Assembly (NCBI GenBank): GCA_009692925.1 | Contig: SHYG01000019.1 | Coordinates: forward strand, 1-33,562 | Reading direction: 5' to 3' | Length of the DNA stretch: 33,562 bases | From: Dehalococcoidia bacterium | GTDB lineage: Bacteria; Chloroflexota; Dehalococcoidia; Lucifugimonadales; UBA3495 | Program-made: the position numbers and the translations under genes | The notes under the pieces: model-generated | Told to the model about the DNA's origin: nothing | Seen by the model: the letters and a program-made list of their open reading frames with translations, nothing else | Database searches by the model: none | In this document: one piece after another, positions 15,499 to 22,804 of the stretch | How positions within the stretch are numbered: the first letter of the stretch is position 1 | Layout of the letters: the number at the start of each line of letters is the position of its first letter

Positions 15499-16284
15499 AT
15501 GCCTGAACACCCACACACTATTCGCGCCCTTGACCTGCGCCAGCGCCTGGAGGCGCTCCAGCACGGTGACCAGACCGTGGATGAAGTGCTGCACGCCCTG
15601 AGGGACCTGCCCTACCAGGACCTGGGCTACGCCAAGCTGGACCACCACCGGCCCCTGCGCACCGGCTCGCCTGAGGTGGTATTGGGCCGGGGCAAGACTC
15701 CGGAGCAGGTGTCGGGCATCGTCGCGGCGCTGACGGGCCGAGGGCATCCCGTGCTGGTGACCAAAACCGACCAGCCAACTTACGCGCAAGTGGCGCTACT
15801 TACCCCCCAGGCCATGTTCAACTCGCTGGCTGGGGCCATCATCGTGCCTGGTACGGTTCCCCAGGAGCTGCGGGAGGGCGTGCTGGTGGTCACCGCCGGC
15901 ACCGCCGACCTGCCGGTGGCGGAGGAGGCGGCCCTCACCGCCGAGCTTATGGGCAGCCGGGTGACGCGCCTCTCCGACGTGGGCGTGGCTGGACTGCACC
16001 GGCTTCTGGATGCTTTGCCCGTCATCCAGAAGGCCAGGGTCATTGTGGTGGTGGCGGGCATGGAGGCCGCGCTTACCGGCGTGGTGGCCGGACTGGTGTC
16101 CGCGCCGGTGGTGGCGGTGCCTACCAGCGTGGGCTATGGGGCCAGCTTTGAGGGTCTGGCGGCCCTGCTGGGGATGCTGAACAGTTGCGCCCCCGGCGTA
16201 GCGGTGGTCAACATCGACAACGGCTTCGGCGCCGGCTATTTGGCGGCGCAGATTAACCGGCTGGAGCAGCCCTCCGGTGAGTAA
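15499..16284 (+). CDS. larB: Nickel-pincer cofactor biosynthesis protein LarB
   Basis: LarB carboxylates and hydrolyses nicotinic acid adenine dinucleotide to pyridinium-3,5-biscarboxylic acid mononucleotide, the first step of nickel-pincer cofactor synthesis. The 261-residue protein has DLGYAKLDHHRPLRTGSPEVVLGRGKTPEQV (41-71), TAGTADLPVAEEAALTAELMG, the PurE-like VVVAGMEAALTGVVAGLVSAPVVAVPTSVGYGASFEGLAALLGMLNSC, and a VNIDNGFGAGYLAAQINR end. All are typical of LarB. With larE and larC it completes the known cofactor pathway, although about 2.2 kb of other genes separate larC and larB. The lar genes are therefore not one operon here. Confidence 0.93.
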   Translation: MPEHPHTIRALDLRQRLEALQHGDQTVDEVLHALRDLPYQDLGYAKLDHHRPLRTGSPEVVLGRGKTPEQVSGIVAALTGRGHPVLVTKTDQPTYAQVALLTPQAMFNSLAGAIIVPGTVPQELREGVLVVTAGTADLPVAEEAALTAELMGSRVTRLSDVGVAGLHRLLDALPVIQKARVIVVVAGMEAALTGVVAGLVSAPVVAVPTSVGYGASFEGLAALLGMLNSCAPGVAVVNIDNGFGAGYLAAQINRLEQPSGE

Positions 16285-16289
16285 GTTCT

Positions 16290-17291
16290 GTGGGTAAGGC
16301 CCGCTGGTGGCTCCTGGCGGTGCTGGCAGTGGTGGTATTGGCGGGATTGGCCACCTACGGCGACCTTGGCGAGATGGCCCGCAGCCTGACCCGCTTCCCG
16401 TTTCAGTACCTGCTGGCGGCGTTGGGCCTGGCCGGGCTGAACTACCTGCTGCGGTTCCTCCGCTGGTCCTGCCTGCTGCGGGCGTTGGACATTCGGGTCA
16501 GCGCAGGGAGCAGCCTTCTGGTGTTTCTCTCGGGACTGGCCCTGTCCATCACCCCCGGCAAGGTGGGCGAGCTGGTGAAAAGCTACCTGCTGCGGGACCG
16601 CGCCGGCGTCCCAGTGGCCTCCTCCGCGCCGGTGGTGGTGATGGAACGCCTCACCGACGCGGTGGCGGTGGTGCTGCTGGGACTGGCTGGGCTGGTGCTG
16701 CCGGCGTCGCGGGGACTGCCTCGCGGGGTGCTGCTGGCGCTGGTGGCGGTGCTGCTGGGCTGCGGTGTTGTGGTGCTGCTGGTGGCCTCGCGCCGCGGCG
16801 ACTGGCTGCTGGGCCTGCCGGGGCTTCGCCGGTGGCGCGGCGCCTTGGGCGCTTCCCGCGACGGACTGCGCCGGCTGCTGTCTCCTGGCCCTCTATCCGT
16901 CGCCATGTCCCTGGCGGCGCTGGCCTGGCTGAGCGAGGGCGTGGCCCTGTGGGTGCTGCTGCGGGGGCTAGATGTACCCCTCTCCGTGATGCAGGCCGTG
17001 CCCATCTATGCGGCGGCCACGCTGGCGGGGGCGATTACGGCTCTGCCCGGCGGGCTGGTGGGGACCGAGGGCAGCATGGTGGCTCTGCTGCAGCAGGCGG
17101 GAGTGGCTCGCGGCCCGGCTTCAGCTGCAACGCTGCTGGTGCGACTGGCCACCCTCTGGTTCGCGGTGGGCATCGGCCTGGCGGCGCTGGCGATCCTGCA
17201 CCGGCGGCGGGCTGCGGGTTTGCCCCGGCTTGACGGGATGAACACCAACCCCGTGGAAGCTACGGCAGCTACTCCTCAGGAAGGCGCTTGA
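16290..17291 (+). CDS. Flippase-like integral membrane protein (LPG_synthase_TM / UPF0104 family)
   Basis: A 333-residue polytopic protein with about seven to eight membrane helices, starting WWLLAVLAVVVLAGLATYG. Family signatures are LLRFLRWSCLLRALDIRVSAGSSLLVFLSGLALSITPGKVGELVKSYLLRDR (54-103), VVMERLTDAVAVVLLGLAG, and ITALPGGLVGTEGSMVALLQQAG, the PGG-GT-E-S motif. These transmembrane domains occur in lysylphosphatidylglycerol flippases and AglD-like proteins handling lipid-linked sugars. No C-terminal aminoacyl-transferase domain is present, so it is probably a lipid-linked substrate translocase; this is inferred. The start GTG 16290 is 5 bases after larB, and its stop overlaps the next start. 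Confidence 0.8.
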   Translation: MGKARWWLLAVLAVVVLAGLATYGDLGEMARSLTRFPFQYLLAALGLAGLNYLLRFLRWSCLLRALDIRVSAGSSLLVFLSGLALSITPGKVGELVKSYLLRDRAGVPVASSAPVVVMERLTDAVAVVLLGLAGLVLPASRGLPRGVLLALVAVLLGCGVVVLLVASRRGDWLLGLPGLRRWRGALGASRDGLRRLLSPGPLSVAMSLAALAWLSEGVALWVLLRGLDVPLSVMQAVPIYAAATLAGAITALPGGLVGTEGSMVALLQQAGVARGPASAATLLVRLATLWFAVGIGLAALAILHRRRAAGLPRLDGMNTNPVEATAATPQEGA

Positions 17292-18223
17292 TGCCTCCCG
17301 GCGGCCAAACCACGCCCGCGAAAGCGAACCCCGGGCTGGCAATGGCGCGGGCGCTGCGGCCCCGGCAGTGGGTGAAGAACGGGCTGGTATTCCTGCCTCT
17401 GGCCTTCGCCGTGGACGTGGCCTGGCAGCCGGACAACCTGGCAACCGTGCCGGGGTTGCTGCTGCGCCTGGGCGCCCTGCTTCTGGCCTTCTGCGCCCTC
17501 TCCAGCGCGGCGTACCTTTTCAACGACCTGATGGACCGCGACGCCGACCGGCAGCATCCCGCCAAGCGGCTGCGGCCCATCGCCTCCGGGCAGGTGGGCA
17601 CGGCGGCAGCGCTGGCGGCTTTGGCGGTGCTGGGCATCGCCGGACTGGCGGCGATGGCGGCGTTGTCCCCGATGCTGGGCGCTATCGGTCTGCTGTATTT
17701 GGGCATCAACCTTGCCTACTCTTTGGGGGCCAAGAACCTGGTGCTGGTGGATGTCCTGTCGGTGACCAGCGGCTACGTCATTAGGGTGGCAGCGGGCGCG
17801 GTGGCCATCGGTGTTGCGCCTTCGCCCTGGCTGTACGCCACCACCGGCGCGGGCGCCCTGTTCATCGTGCTGGGACGCCGCTACGCCGAGGTGCGGCTGG
17901 CCGGGGACGACGCCGCTCGCCAGCGCTCGGTGCTGCGCCACTACGCCGGGCCATTTATCGGGCAGCTCCTCAACGTCTCTGCCGCCGCCGCCCTGGTAAG
18001 CTATACTCTGTACACCGTAGAGGCGGTCAACCCGCCCAAAAACAACACCATGCTGCTGACTGTCCCGCTGGTTATCTTTGGCCTGTTTCGGTACCTGTAC
18101 CTGCTGAACACCAGCCGGGAGGCGGAGGCGCCGGAGCAGCTCATCCTCCAGGATCTGCCCCTGGCGGCCGCCAGCCTGGCGTGGATCGTAGTGTCGGTAC
18201 TGGTGCTGCTGCTTAATCGATAA
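17291..18223 (+). CDS. UbiA-family prenyltransferase, decaprenyl-phosphate phosphoribosyltransferase type
   Basis: A 310-residue integral membrane enzyme with about nine helices. RPRQWVKNGLVFLPLAFA (23-40) and the first Asp-rich motif NDLMDRDADRQHPAKRLRPIASG (78-100) match DPPR synthases, which move phosphoribose from PRPP to a polyprenyl phosphate. The second motif region reads YSLGAKNLVLVDVLSVTSGYVIRVAAGAVA. In mycobacteria the product feeds arabinan synthesis; no DprE1/DprE2 genes are visible here, so the fate of the lipid-linked pentose is open. ATG 17291 overlaps the preceding TGA (TGATG), giving coupling with the flippase-like gene and suggesting that the two proteins act on the same lipid-linked sugar. 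Confidence 0.85.
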   Translation: MPPGGQTTPAKANPGLAMARALRPRQWVKNGLVFLPLAFAVDVAWQPDNLATVPGLLLRLGALLLAFCALSSAAYLFNDLMDRDADRQHPAKRLRPIASGQVGTAAALAALAVLGIAGLAAMAALSPMLGAIGLLYLGINLAYSLGAKNLVLVDVLSVTSGYVIRVAAGAVAIGVAPSPWLYATTGAGALFIVLGRRYAEVRLAGDDAARQRSVLRHYAGPFIGQLLNVSAAAALVSYTLYTVEAVNPPKNNTMLLTVPLVIFGLFRYLYLLNTSREAEAPEQLILQDLPLAAASLAWIVVSVLVLLLNR

Positions 18224-18235
18224 GGAGTGTCGCCC

Positions 18236-19381
18236 ATGCCTGAATCGCCGAATCCATCCCGCCAGCCCGCGGAGACCCAGACTGCGCCCCAGACGCCGGC
18301 CAAGCGGCGCTCCGTGGTGGCGGTGGTGGCCACTCGACCGGAGACTGTGCTGGAGGACTACCACCGCGCCATGGTGCTGGCCGGCGTGGAGCAACACCTG
18401 AAGCCGGATGTGCCCACCCTGCTGAAGATCAACATCTCCTGGCAGCACTGGTATCCCGCGTGCTCCACCATGCCCTGGCAGTTGGAGGGCGTGATCCAGG
18501 GGCTGCAACGGCTGGGCTACCAGGACCTGATTGGCGCCCACAACGGCACGGTGGTGGTAGATTCCTACGAGGGCGAGGTCAACAACAAGCACAAAGTGGT
18601 GCAGGACAAGTACCACCTGCCCACGGTGCACCTGGACTCGCCGCCCAACCGCTGGGTGGACTACAAGCCCAAGGCCAAGATGCTGGTGCTGGACGACATC
18701 TTCCCCGAGGGCATCCAGATACCCGAAACCTTTGCCGGCAAGAACATCGTGCATCTGCCCACCATGAAGACCCATGTCTTCACCACAATGACCGGGGCCA
18801 TGAAGAACGCCTTTGGCGGCCTGCTGCACCGCAAGCGCCACTGGACTCACTCGGTAATCCACGAGACCCTGGTAGACCTGCTGGCCATCCAGCAGGAGAT
18901 TCATCCCGGCATCTTTGCGGTGATGGACGGCACCTTTGCCGGCGACGGGCCGGGGCCCCGCGCCATGCGCTGGCATATCAAGGACCGCATCCTGGCCTCC
19001 GCCGACCAGGTGGCCATTGACGCGGTGGCCGCCCATATGATGGGGTTTGACCCTCTGAGCATCAAGTTCATCCGCCTGGCCCACGAGCGCGGCCTGGGCT
19101 GCGGCGACATCTCGCAGATCGACGTGGCGGGCGAGGATATCACCGGGGTGAACTGGCGGTTCTCCGGCGTGGAGAACACCCTGGCCAGCCGGGGGCAGAA
19201 GCTGATTTACTGGGGGCCGCTGAAGCCGGTGGAGAAGCTGCTGCTGCGCGGCCCGCTGGTGGGGTGGTCCTACCTGGCGTCAAACCTGTACCACAACGGC
19301 TACTGGCTGAAGACCCACGGCCGCCGCCGCATCAACGCCGCCCTGAAGACCGAGTGGGGCAAGCTGTTCTTAGAGTACTAA
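18236..19381 (+). CDS. DUF362 domain protein
   Basis: A 381-residue cytoplasmic protein. After a Pro/Gln-rich N-terminus (residues 1-25) come VVAVVATRPETVLEDYHRAMVLAG, LLKINISWQHWYPACST, a central HLPTMKTHVFTTMTGAMKNAFGGLL (the DUF362 hallmark), and ASADQVAIDAVAAHMMGFDPLSIKFIRLAHERGLGCGD. Many DUF362 proteins carry a C-terminal ferredoxin domain; this one does not. Its molecular role is unknown. AAGGAG eight bases upstream favours ATG 18236 over GTG 18227. It follows the UbiA gene after 12 bases, so it likely belongs to the same transcript, which leaves a possible link to lipid-linked metabolism. Confidence 0.8.
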   Translation: MPESPNPSRQPAETQTAPQTPAKRRSVVAVVATRPETVLEDYHRAMVLAGVEQHLKPDVPTLLKINISWQHWYPACSTMPWQLEGVIQGLQRLGYQDLIGAHNGTVVVDSYEGEVNNKHKVVQDKYHLPTVHLDSPPNRWVDYKPKAKMLVLDDIFPEGIQIPETFAGKNIVHLPTMKTHVFTTMTGAMKNAFGGLLHRKRHWTHSVIHETLVDLLAIQQEIHPGIFAVMDGTFAGDGPGPRAMRWHIKDRILASADQVAIDAVAAHMMGFDPLSIKFIRLAHERGLGCGDISQIDVAGEDITGVNWRFSGVENTLASRGQKLIYWGPLKPVEKLLLRGPLVGWSYLASNLYHNGYWLKTHGRRRINAALKTEWGKLFLEY

Positions 19382-19444
19382 ACTTAAGCTAATGTGAAAT
19401 CTACATGCAGCCTAATTCGCCTTGAGCGGGGGCAGGGGCTACGG

Positions 19445-19497
19445 GCGGGGATTAGGAGATTAACCGCAAATGCATCCCCTAATCTCCTAATCCCCGC
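19445..19497. repeat. 18-base perfect inverted repeat, 17-base loop
   Basis: GCGGGGATTAGGAGATTA (19445-19462) is the exact reverse complement of 19480-19497. It lies 64 bases after the DUF362 stop. It could form a stable hairpin at the end of the larB/flippase/UbiA/DUF362 transcript, but there is no T-run, so a classic intrinsic terminator is unlikely. Confidence 0.7.
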
Positions 19498-19844
19498 GAG
19501 ACTAAATCCAAGCTGGCATCTACATTGTTCCTTTTGCCGGCCCTGCGAGTTTCACTGTGGCTTCAGTTTAGAAGGGGTTTAACCGGTGCAGCGTCCGTGT
19601 TCGACAAGCCGGTGCTTATATGGCACGGTTACAGCTGGAACGCGATGAAGGCAGGACAATCGCGGCTTATTTGGTCGCCGCTTTGGTTAAGGGTTTCGTG
19701 ACCCGCAGGGTTCACCTGGCCATGACGGATTTATCAGTGAATATCAGACGGCACAACGCAAAGTGCGCTTTGACATAGGGGTTTACTCTTAACTTCGGAG
19801 GAATAAATTTAACCTGGGATTGCCCTAGGGGCAGGTATAAAAAG

Positions 19845-19873
19845 TTGGATATTGGCCGGGCCAGTGCTATAAT
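19845..19873 (+). promoter_or_regulatory. Promoter of the Rrf2 gene
   Basis: TTGGAT (19845-19850), a 17-base spacer, and a perfect TATAAT (19868-19873). The start codon is 31 bases after the -10 box. GGCCGGGCC in the spacer is a short dyad that could be an autoregulatory site. Confidence 0.65.
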
Positions 19874-19903
19874 TGCTAGGTTGCCCCCTTGGAGGTGGCT
19901 GTT

Positions 19904-20335
19904 ATGCGCGTACCCATGAAAGTGGACTACGGAGTGCGGGCGCTGGTGGAACTGGCGCTGCATTACGGCGAGGGCCAGCTCCAGACCTCGGAGATTGCCG
20001 CCCGGCAGTCCATTCCGGAGGCCTATCTGGAGCAGCTGATGACCACACTGAACAAGGTGGGTTTTGTGCGCAGCCGCCGCGGCCCCCAGGGCGGCCACAG
20101 TCTGGCCATGCTTCCCTCGGAGATTAACCTCAACATGGTGATGAACACCCTGGACGGGAACTTCTCGCCCCTGGAGTGCATCACCTCTCCCAACGACTGC
20201 GTCTTTGCGGAATCCTGCGCCCAGCAGGAGATCTGGCGCACGGTGGCAGAGGCCATCCAGGGAGTCCTGAGCAGCACTACTTTGGCAGATCTGGCCCAGC
20301 GGCAGACCCTGCTTACCACCCATGCGGTGCGCTGA
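19904..20335 (+). CDS. Rrf2-family transcriptional regulator with three cysteines
   Basis: A 143-residue winged-helix regulator. VDYGVRALVELALHYGEGQLQTSEIAARQSIPEAYLEQLMTTLNKVGFVRSRRGPQGGHSLA (7-67) is the typical Rrf2 DNA-binding part. Cys92, Cys99 and Cys105 (ECITSPNDCVFAESC) nearly match the IscR Fe-S ligands at 92/98/104, so it may sense an Fe-S cluster; CymR-type members instead sense cysteine status. GGAGGTG before ATG 19904 decides the start over an in-frame TTG at 19889. The next genes encode an E1-like enzyme and a cysteine synthase, so control of cysteine or Fe-S sulfur supply is a natural inference. Confidence 0.88.
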   Translation: MRVPMKVDYGVRALVELALHYGEGQLQTSEIAARQSIPEAYLEQLMTTLNKVGFVRSRRGPQGGHSLAMLPSEINLNMVMNTLDGNFSPLECITSPNDCVFAESCAQQEIWRTVAEAIQGVLSSTTLADLAQRQTLLTTHAVR

Positions 20336-20359
20336 TACGGGCTGATACGGGGCCTGCGC

Positions 20360-20388
20360 TTGACAACCAATCTGCCAGAGAATAGACT
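20360..20388 (+). promoter_or_regulatory. Promoter of the moeB-like/cysM unit
   Basis: Perfect TTGACA (20360-20365), a 17-base spacer, and TAGACT (20383-20388). Transcription would start near 20395, leaving a leader of about 185 bases before the MoeB-like start. Confidence 0.65.
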
Positions 20389-20394
20389 CCGACA

Positions 20395-20537
20395 CAGATA
20401 TGATTTACATTGAGCCTCACTTCAAGCGTTACTGTACCTGCCCTCCCACGTAGGGGGCAGGTAGAATATCGGAATGGCCGAAAGCCTGCGCCCAACCCGT
20501 GGGGTAAGCCCCACATTAGGAGCGCGGGCTTTTTTGT
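20395..20537 (+). ncRNA. Structured leader or small RNA, unidentified class
   Basis: The predicted transcript begins near 20395. A 10-pair hairpin (ACCTGCCCTC at 20436-20445 with GGGGGCAGGT at 20453-20462, one G-U) is followed by a linker GAATATCGGAATGGCCGAA, and then by the terminator hairpin at 20483-20535. I tested this by eye against T-box, SAM, cobalamin, TPP, glycine, ZTP, fluoride, preQ1 and SRP consensus patterns and found no match. It may be an attenuating leader of the downstream cysteine genes or a free-standing small RNA. Confidence 0.4.
20483..20535 (+). terminator. Intrinsic terminator in the leader of the moeB-like gene
   Basis: AGCCTGCGC (20483-20491) pairs with GCGCGGGCT (20522-20530, one G-U pair) and is followed by six T residues. 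An inner hairpin GTGGGG/CCCCAC (20499-20504 and 20509-20514) sits in the loop. It lies between a good promoter and the gene, so it may attenuate; it could equally end the Rrf2 transcript. Confidence 0.7.
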
Positions 20538-20581
20538 GATACCTAATCCCCTATCCGTTATTAGCACTGGAGGAATAACTT

Positions 20582-21421
20582 ATGACCCAACGGACCGGCG
20601 TGCTGACCCCAGACCAGGTGAAGCGGTACGGGCGCCACATCATCATGGGCGACGTGGGCAGCCGGGGGCAGCGCAAGCTCCTCGAATCCAGCGCGTTGAT
20701 TGTCGGCGCGGGCGGCCTGGGCTCCCCCTCGGCGGTGTATCTGGCCCTGGCGGGCGTGGGCAAAATCGGCATTGTGGACTTCGACGTGGTGGAGCTGTCC
20801 AACCTGCAGCGCCAGATACTGCACCACACCTCCGACGTGGGGCGGCCCAAGGTCCAGTCGGCCAGGGACAACATTCTGGCCTACAACCCCGGCGTCAACG
20901 TGGTGCTCCACGAGACCCGGCTGGAATCGGACAACGCTATGGAGATCATCGGGCAGTACGACATGGTAATCAACGGGGCGGACAACTTCGCCACGCGCTA
21001 CCTGGTCAACGACGCCTGCTACCTGCTGAACAAGCCCCTGGTGGACGGCAGCATCCTGATCTTTGACGGGCAGTCCACGGTGTTCATGCCCGGGAAGGGC
21101 TGCTACCGCTGCCTGTTCCCCAAGCCGCCGCCGCCGGGTTCCGTGCCCAACTGCGCCGAGGCTGGAGTGCTGGGGTCCCTCACTGGGCTGGTGGGCAGCA
21201 TCCAGGCCACGGAGGCCCTCAAGCTGATGCTGGGCATTGGCAAAAGCCTTGCCTCGCGCTACCTACTCATCGACGCCCTGGACATGAGTTTCCGCGAGGT
21301 GAAGATGAAGCGCGACCCCAAGTGCCCGCTGTGCGGCGACCACCCTACCGTGACGGAGCTTATTGACTACGAGGTGTTCTGCGGCGTGGCCTCCCCCGCG
21401 GAGGCGGCGGCAATTCACTAG
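20582..21421 (+). CDS. E1-like MoeB/ThiF/HesA-family adenylyltransferase
   Basis: It adenylylates the C-terminal Gly-Gly of a ubiquitin-like sulfur carrier (MoaD, ThiS or CysO type). The 279-residue protein has RYGRHIIMGDVGSRGQRKLLES (15-36), the nucleotide-binding GAGGLGS (42-48), DFDVVELSNLQRQILH, NGADNFATRYLVNDA, two zinc-binding pairs (CYRC and CPLC), and the catalytic-cysteine loop VPNCAEAGVLG. No rhodanese domain follows, unlike MoeZ. The neighbour downstream is a CysM-type synthase, which points to activation of a CysO-like carrier rather than molybdopterin or thiamin synthesis; no carrier gene is in the window. GGAGGAA upstream supports ATG 20582. Confidence 0.88.
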   Translation: MTQRTGVLTPDQVKRYGRHIIMGDVGSRGQRKLLESSALIVGAGGLGSPSAVYLALAGVGKIGIVDFDVVELSNLQRQILHHTSDVGRPKVQSARDNILAYNPGVNVVLHETRLESDNAMEIIGQYDMVINGADNFATRYLVNDACYLLNKPLVDGSILIFDGQSTVFMPGKGCYRCLFPKPPPPGSVPNCAEAGVLGSLTGLVGSIQATEALKLMLGIGKSLASRYLLIDALDMSFREVKMKRDPKCPLCGDHPTVTELIDYEVFCGVASPAEAAAIH

Positions 21422-21438
21422 GCAACCAATTCGTAAGA

Positions 21439-21468
21439 CTCTCTGCGTCCTCAGCGCTCTCTGCGGTT
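21439..21468. repeat. Family C repeat, inverted copy 2
   Basis: TCTCTGCGTCCTCAGCGCTC continues TCTGCGGTT, the reverse complement of the CCGCAGAGA...GACGCAGAGA pattern at 10077-10104. It fills much of the 97-base gap between the MoeB-like gene and cysM. Confidence 0.6.
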
Positions 21469-21518
21469 ATGGGACTGGTTCTTAAGGGCGCGCAGGCCAG
21501 CGGCAAGAGACAGGGGTA

Positions 21519-22469
21519 ATGGCTACAAGGCTGAAATATAAAGGCATACTGTCGGCCATCGGCAACACGCCGATGATCGAGCTCCAGCGCATGAGTCCCA
21601 AGCCGGACGTGCATATCTACGCCAAGCTGGAAGGGCAAAACCCCACCGGCAGCGTCAAAGACCGCATCGCCCTGAAGATGATTGAGAAAGCCGAGCGGGA
21701 AGGCGAGCTGTCGACCAAACGGACCATTCTGGAGCCCACCAGCGGCAATACCGGCATCTCCCTGGCCCTCATCGGCGGGCTCAAGGGCTACAAGGTTACG
21801 GTGGTGATGCCGGAGAACGTGAGCAAGGAGCGCTCGGAGCTGCTATACGCCTACGGCGCTGAGATTATCTTCTCCGAGGGCTCCCAGGGCACCAACGGCT
21901 CCATTGAGGTGGCCCAGGCCCTGGCGGAGAAGCGCCCCCACGACTACCTGATGATGTACCAGTACGGCAACAGCGCCAACCCCGGCGCCCACTACGAGAC
22001 CACCGGTCAGGAGATTGTGGAGACGCTGCCCGAGGTGGATACGTTTGTAGCTGGGCTGGGCACCGGCGGCACCCTAATGGGGGTGGGCCGCCGTCTCAAG
22101 GAGCATAACCCGGCGGTGAAGTTGGTGGCGGTGGCTCCCGAACCAGACGACCTGATCTCCGGCCTGCGGCGGCTGGAAGACGGCTTCATACCTCCCATCC
22201 TGGACCTGAAGCTGCTGGACGCCCGCATCCTGGTGGGCAGCTTCAGCGCCTTCCGCACCACCAAGGAATTGCTGCAAAAGGAGGGCATCTTCGCCGGCAT
22301 CTCCTCGGGATCGGTGGTCTCCGCCGCCATCAGGGAGGCGGAGAAGATGGAGCAGGGCAACATCGTGTGCCTGCTGGCCGACGGCGGCTGGAAGTACCTG
22401 AGCACCAACCTGTGGACCAAGGACTACGACGAGCTGGCCAAGATCTCCCAGGGCAAAATCTGGTGGTAG
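21519..22469 (+). CDS. cysM: PLP-dependent cysteine synthase, CysM (CysO-dependent) type
   Basis: A 316-residue fold-type II PLP enzyme making cysteine from an activated serine. IGNTPMIELQRMSPK (14-28), the PLP lysine in NPTGSVKDR (40-48), LEPTSGNTGISLA (70-82), YQYGNSANPGAHYETTGQE (147-165), AGLGTGGTLMGVGRRLKEH (177-195), EGIFAGISSGSV and GWKYLST near the end are all visible. The YQYGN-AN and C-terminal GWKYLST patterns resemble Mycobacterium tuberculosis CysM, which uses O-phosphoserine and CysO-thiocarboxylate, more than OASS-A. The adjacent E1-like gene supports this. Neither a CysO-like carrier nor a Mec-type JAMM protease is in the window, so the mechanism remains inferred. Confidence 0.88.
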   Translation: MATRLKYKGILSAIGNTPMIELQRMSPKPDVHIYAKLEGQNPTGSVKDRIALKMIEKAEREGELSTKRTILEPTSGNTGISLALIGGLKGYKVTVVMPENVSKERSELLYAYGAEIIFSEGSQGTNGSIEVAQALAEKRPHDYLMMYQYGNSANPGAHYETTGQEIVETLPEVDTFVAGLGTGGTLMGVGRRLKEHNPAVKLVAVAPEPDDLISGLRRLEDGFIPPILDLKLLDARILVGSFSAFRTTKELLQKEGIFAGISSGSVVSAAIREAEKMEQGNIVCLLADGGWKYLSTNLWTKDYDELAKISQGKIWW

Positions 22470-22677
22470 GCTGGCCGTAGGGGCAGACCTAGGTGTCTGC
22501 CCGTCGGGTGGAAGGTCTGTCCCGAAGGCGCACACACAGGTGCGCCCCTACGGGCCAACCAAGAACCGAATGACCCTGCCATCAACCCACGGGCAAACTG
22601 CGGGCTGGTCCGCCAGGACCGGAACTAATTTGTCACTATTCCCTATCTACTGCATCTGCCTTCCCTTGATTTTTAAC

Positions 22678-22706
22678 TTGAAAGTCCCCCAGCCCGATGC
22701 TATACT
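22678..22706 (+). promoter_or_regulatory. Promoter of the nusA-ylxR-infB operon
   Basis: TTGAAA (22678-22683), a 17-base spacer and TATACT (22701-22706) make a good sigma70-type promoter, about 100 bases before the nusA start. Confidence 0.65.
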
Positions 22707-22728
22707 GACGTTGGGCGAATCTCTATGT

Positions 22729-22751
22729 GAAAGCGGGGTTTCCCCGCTTTC
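22729..22751 (+). promoter_or_regulatory. Perfect hairpin in the nusA leader
   Basis: GAAAGCGGGG-TTT-CCCCGCTTTC is a perfect 10-pair stem with a 3-base loop, close after the predicted transcription start. A second, weaker stem (GGGG/CCCC near 22762-22778) follows. NusA promotes pausing at hairpins, so feedback by attenuation is possible, but no long T-run is present. Confidence 0.55.
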
Positions 22752-22804
22752 TTGCTGACCGGGGTCTTTTGGTCCCCAGCCAGCGTAACCCTGGGGGGTT
22801 AGGC

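Larger units (their letters stand above)
19382..19903. other. 520-base gene-free region before the Rrf2 regulator
   Basis: No credible gene. It holds a perfect 18-base inverted repeat (19445-19462 and 19480-19497), a GCAG-rich middle part without recognisable structure, a TTGACA near 19768 lacking a partner -10, a small dyad TGCCC-TAG-GGGCA near 19821-19833, and the Rrf2 promoter at 19845-19873. Confidence 0.5.
22470..22804. other. Gene-free stretch with GTAGGGGC-type hairpins and the nusA promoter
   Basis: Two face-to-face copies of a known-type repeat lie at 22477-22502 (hairpin GGGCAGAC/GTCTGCCC) and 22527-22551 (GGCGCAC/GTGCGCC), together a composite palindrome that may end the cysM transcript. 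The rest shows the nusA promoter and leader hairpin. rimP, normally first in this operon, is not here. Confidence 0.6.

Noticed and set aside
17276-19084. 602-codon minus-strand open frame
   Set aside because: Antisense to the UbiA and DUF362 genes; the composition is His/Gln/Gly-rich and typical for shadows of GC-rich genes, with no domain.
19394-19582. 62-codon open frame after DUF362
   Set aside because: It runs through an 18-base inverted repeat and shows no coding character.
20395-20581. Cysteine T-box leader
   Set aside because: The conserved AGGGTGGNACCGCG T-box sequence is not present.
22540-22758. 72-codon open frame before nusA
   Set aside because: It covers the nusA promoter and leader hairpin, with no similarity to RimP.
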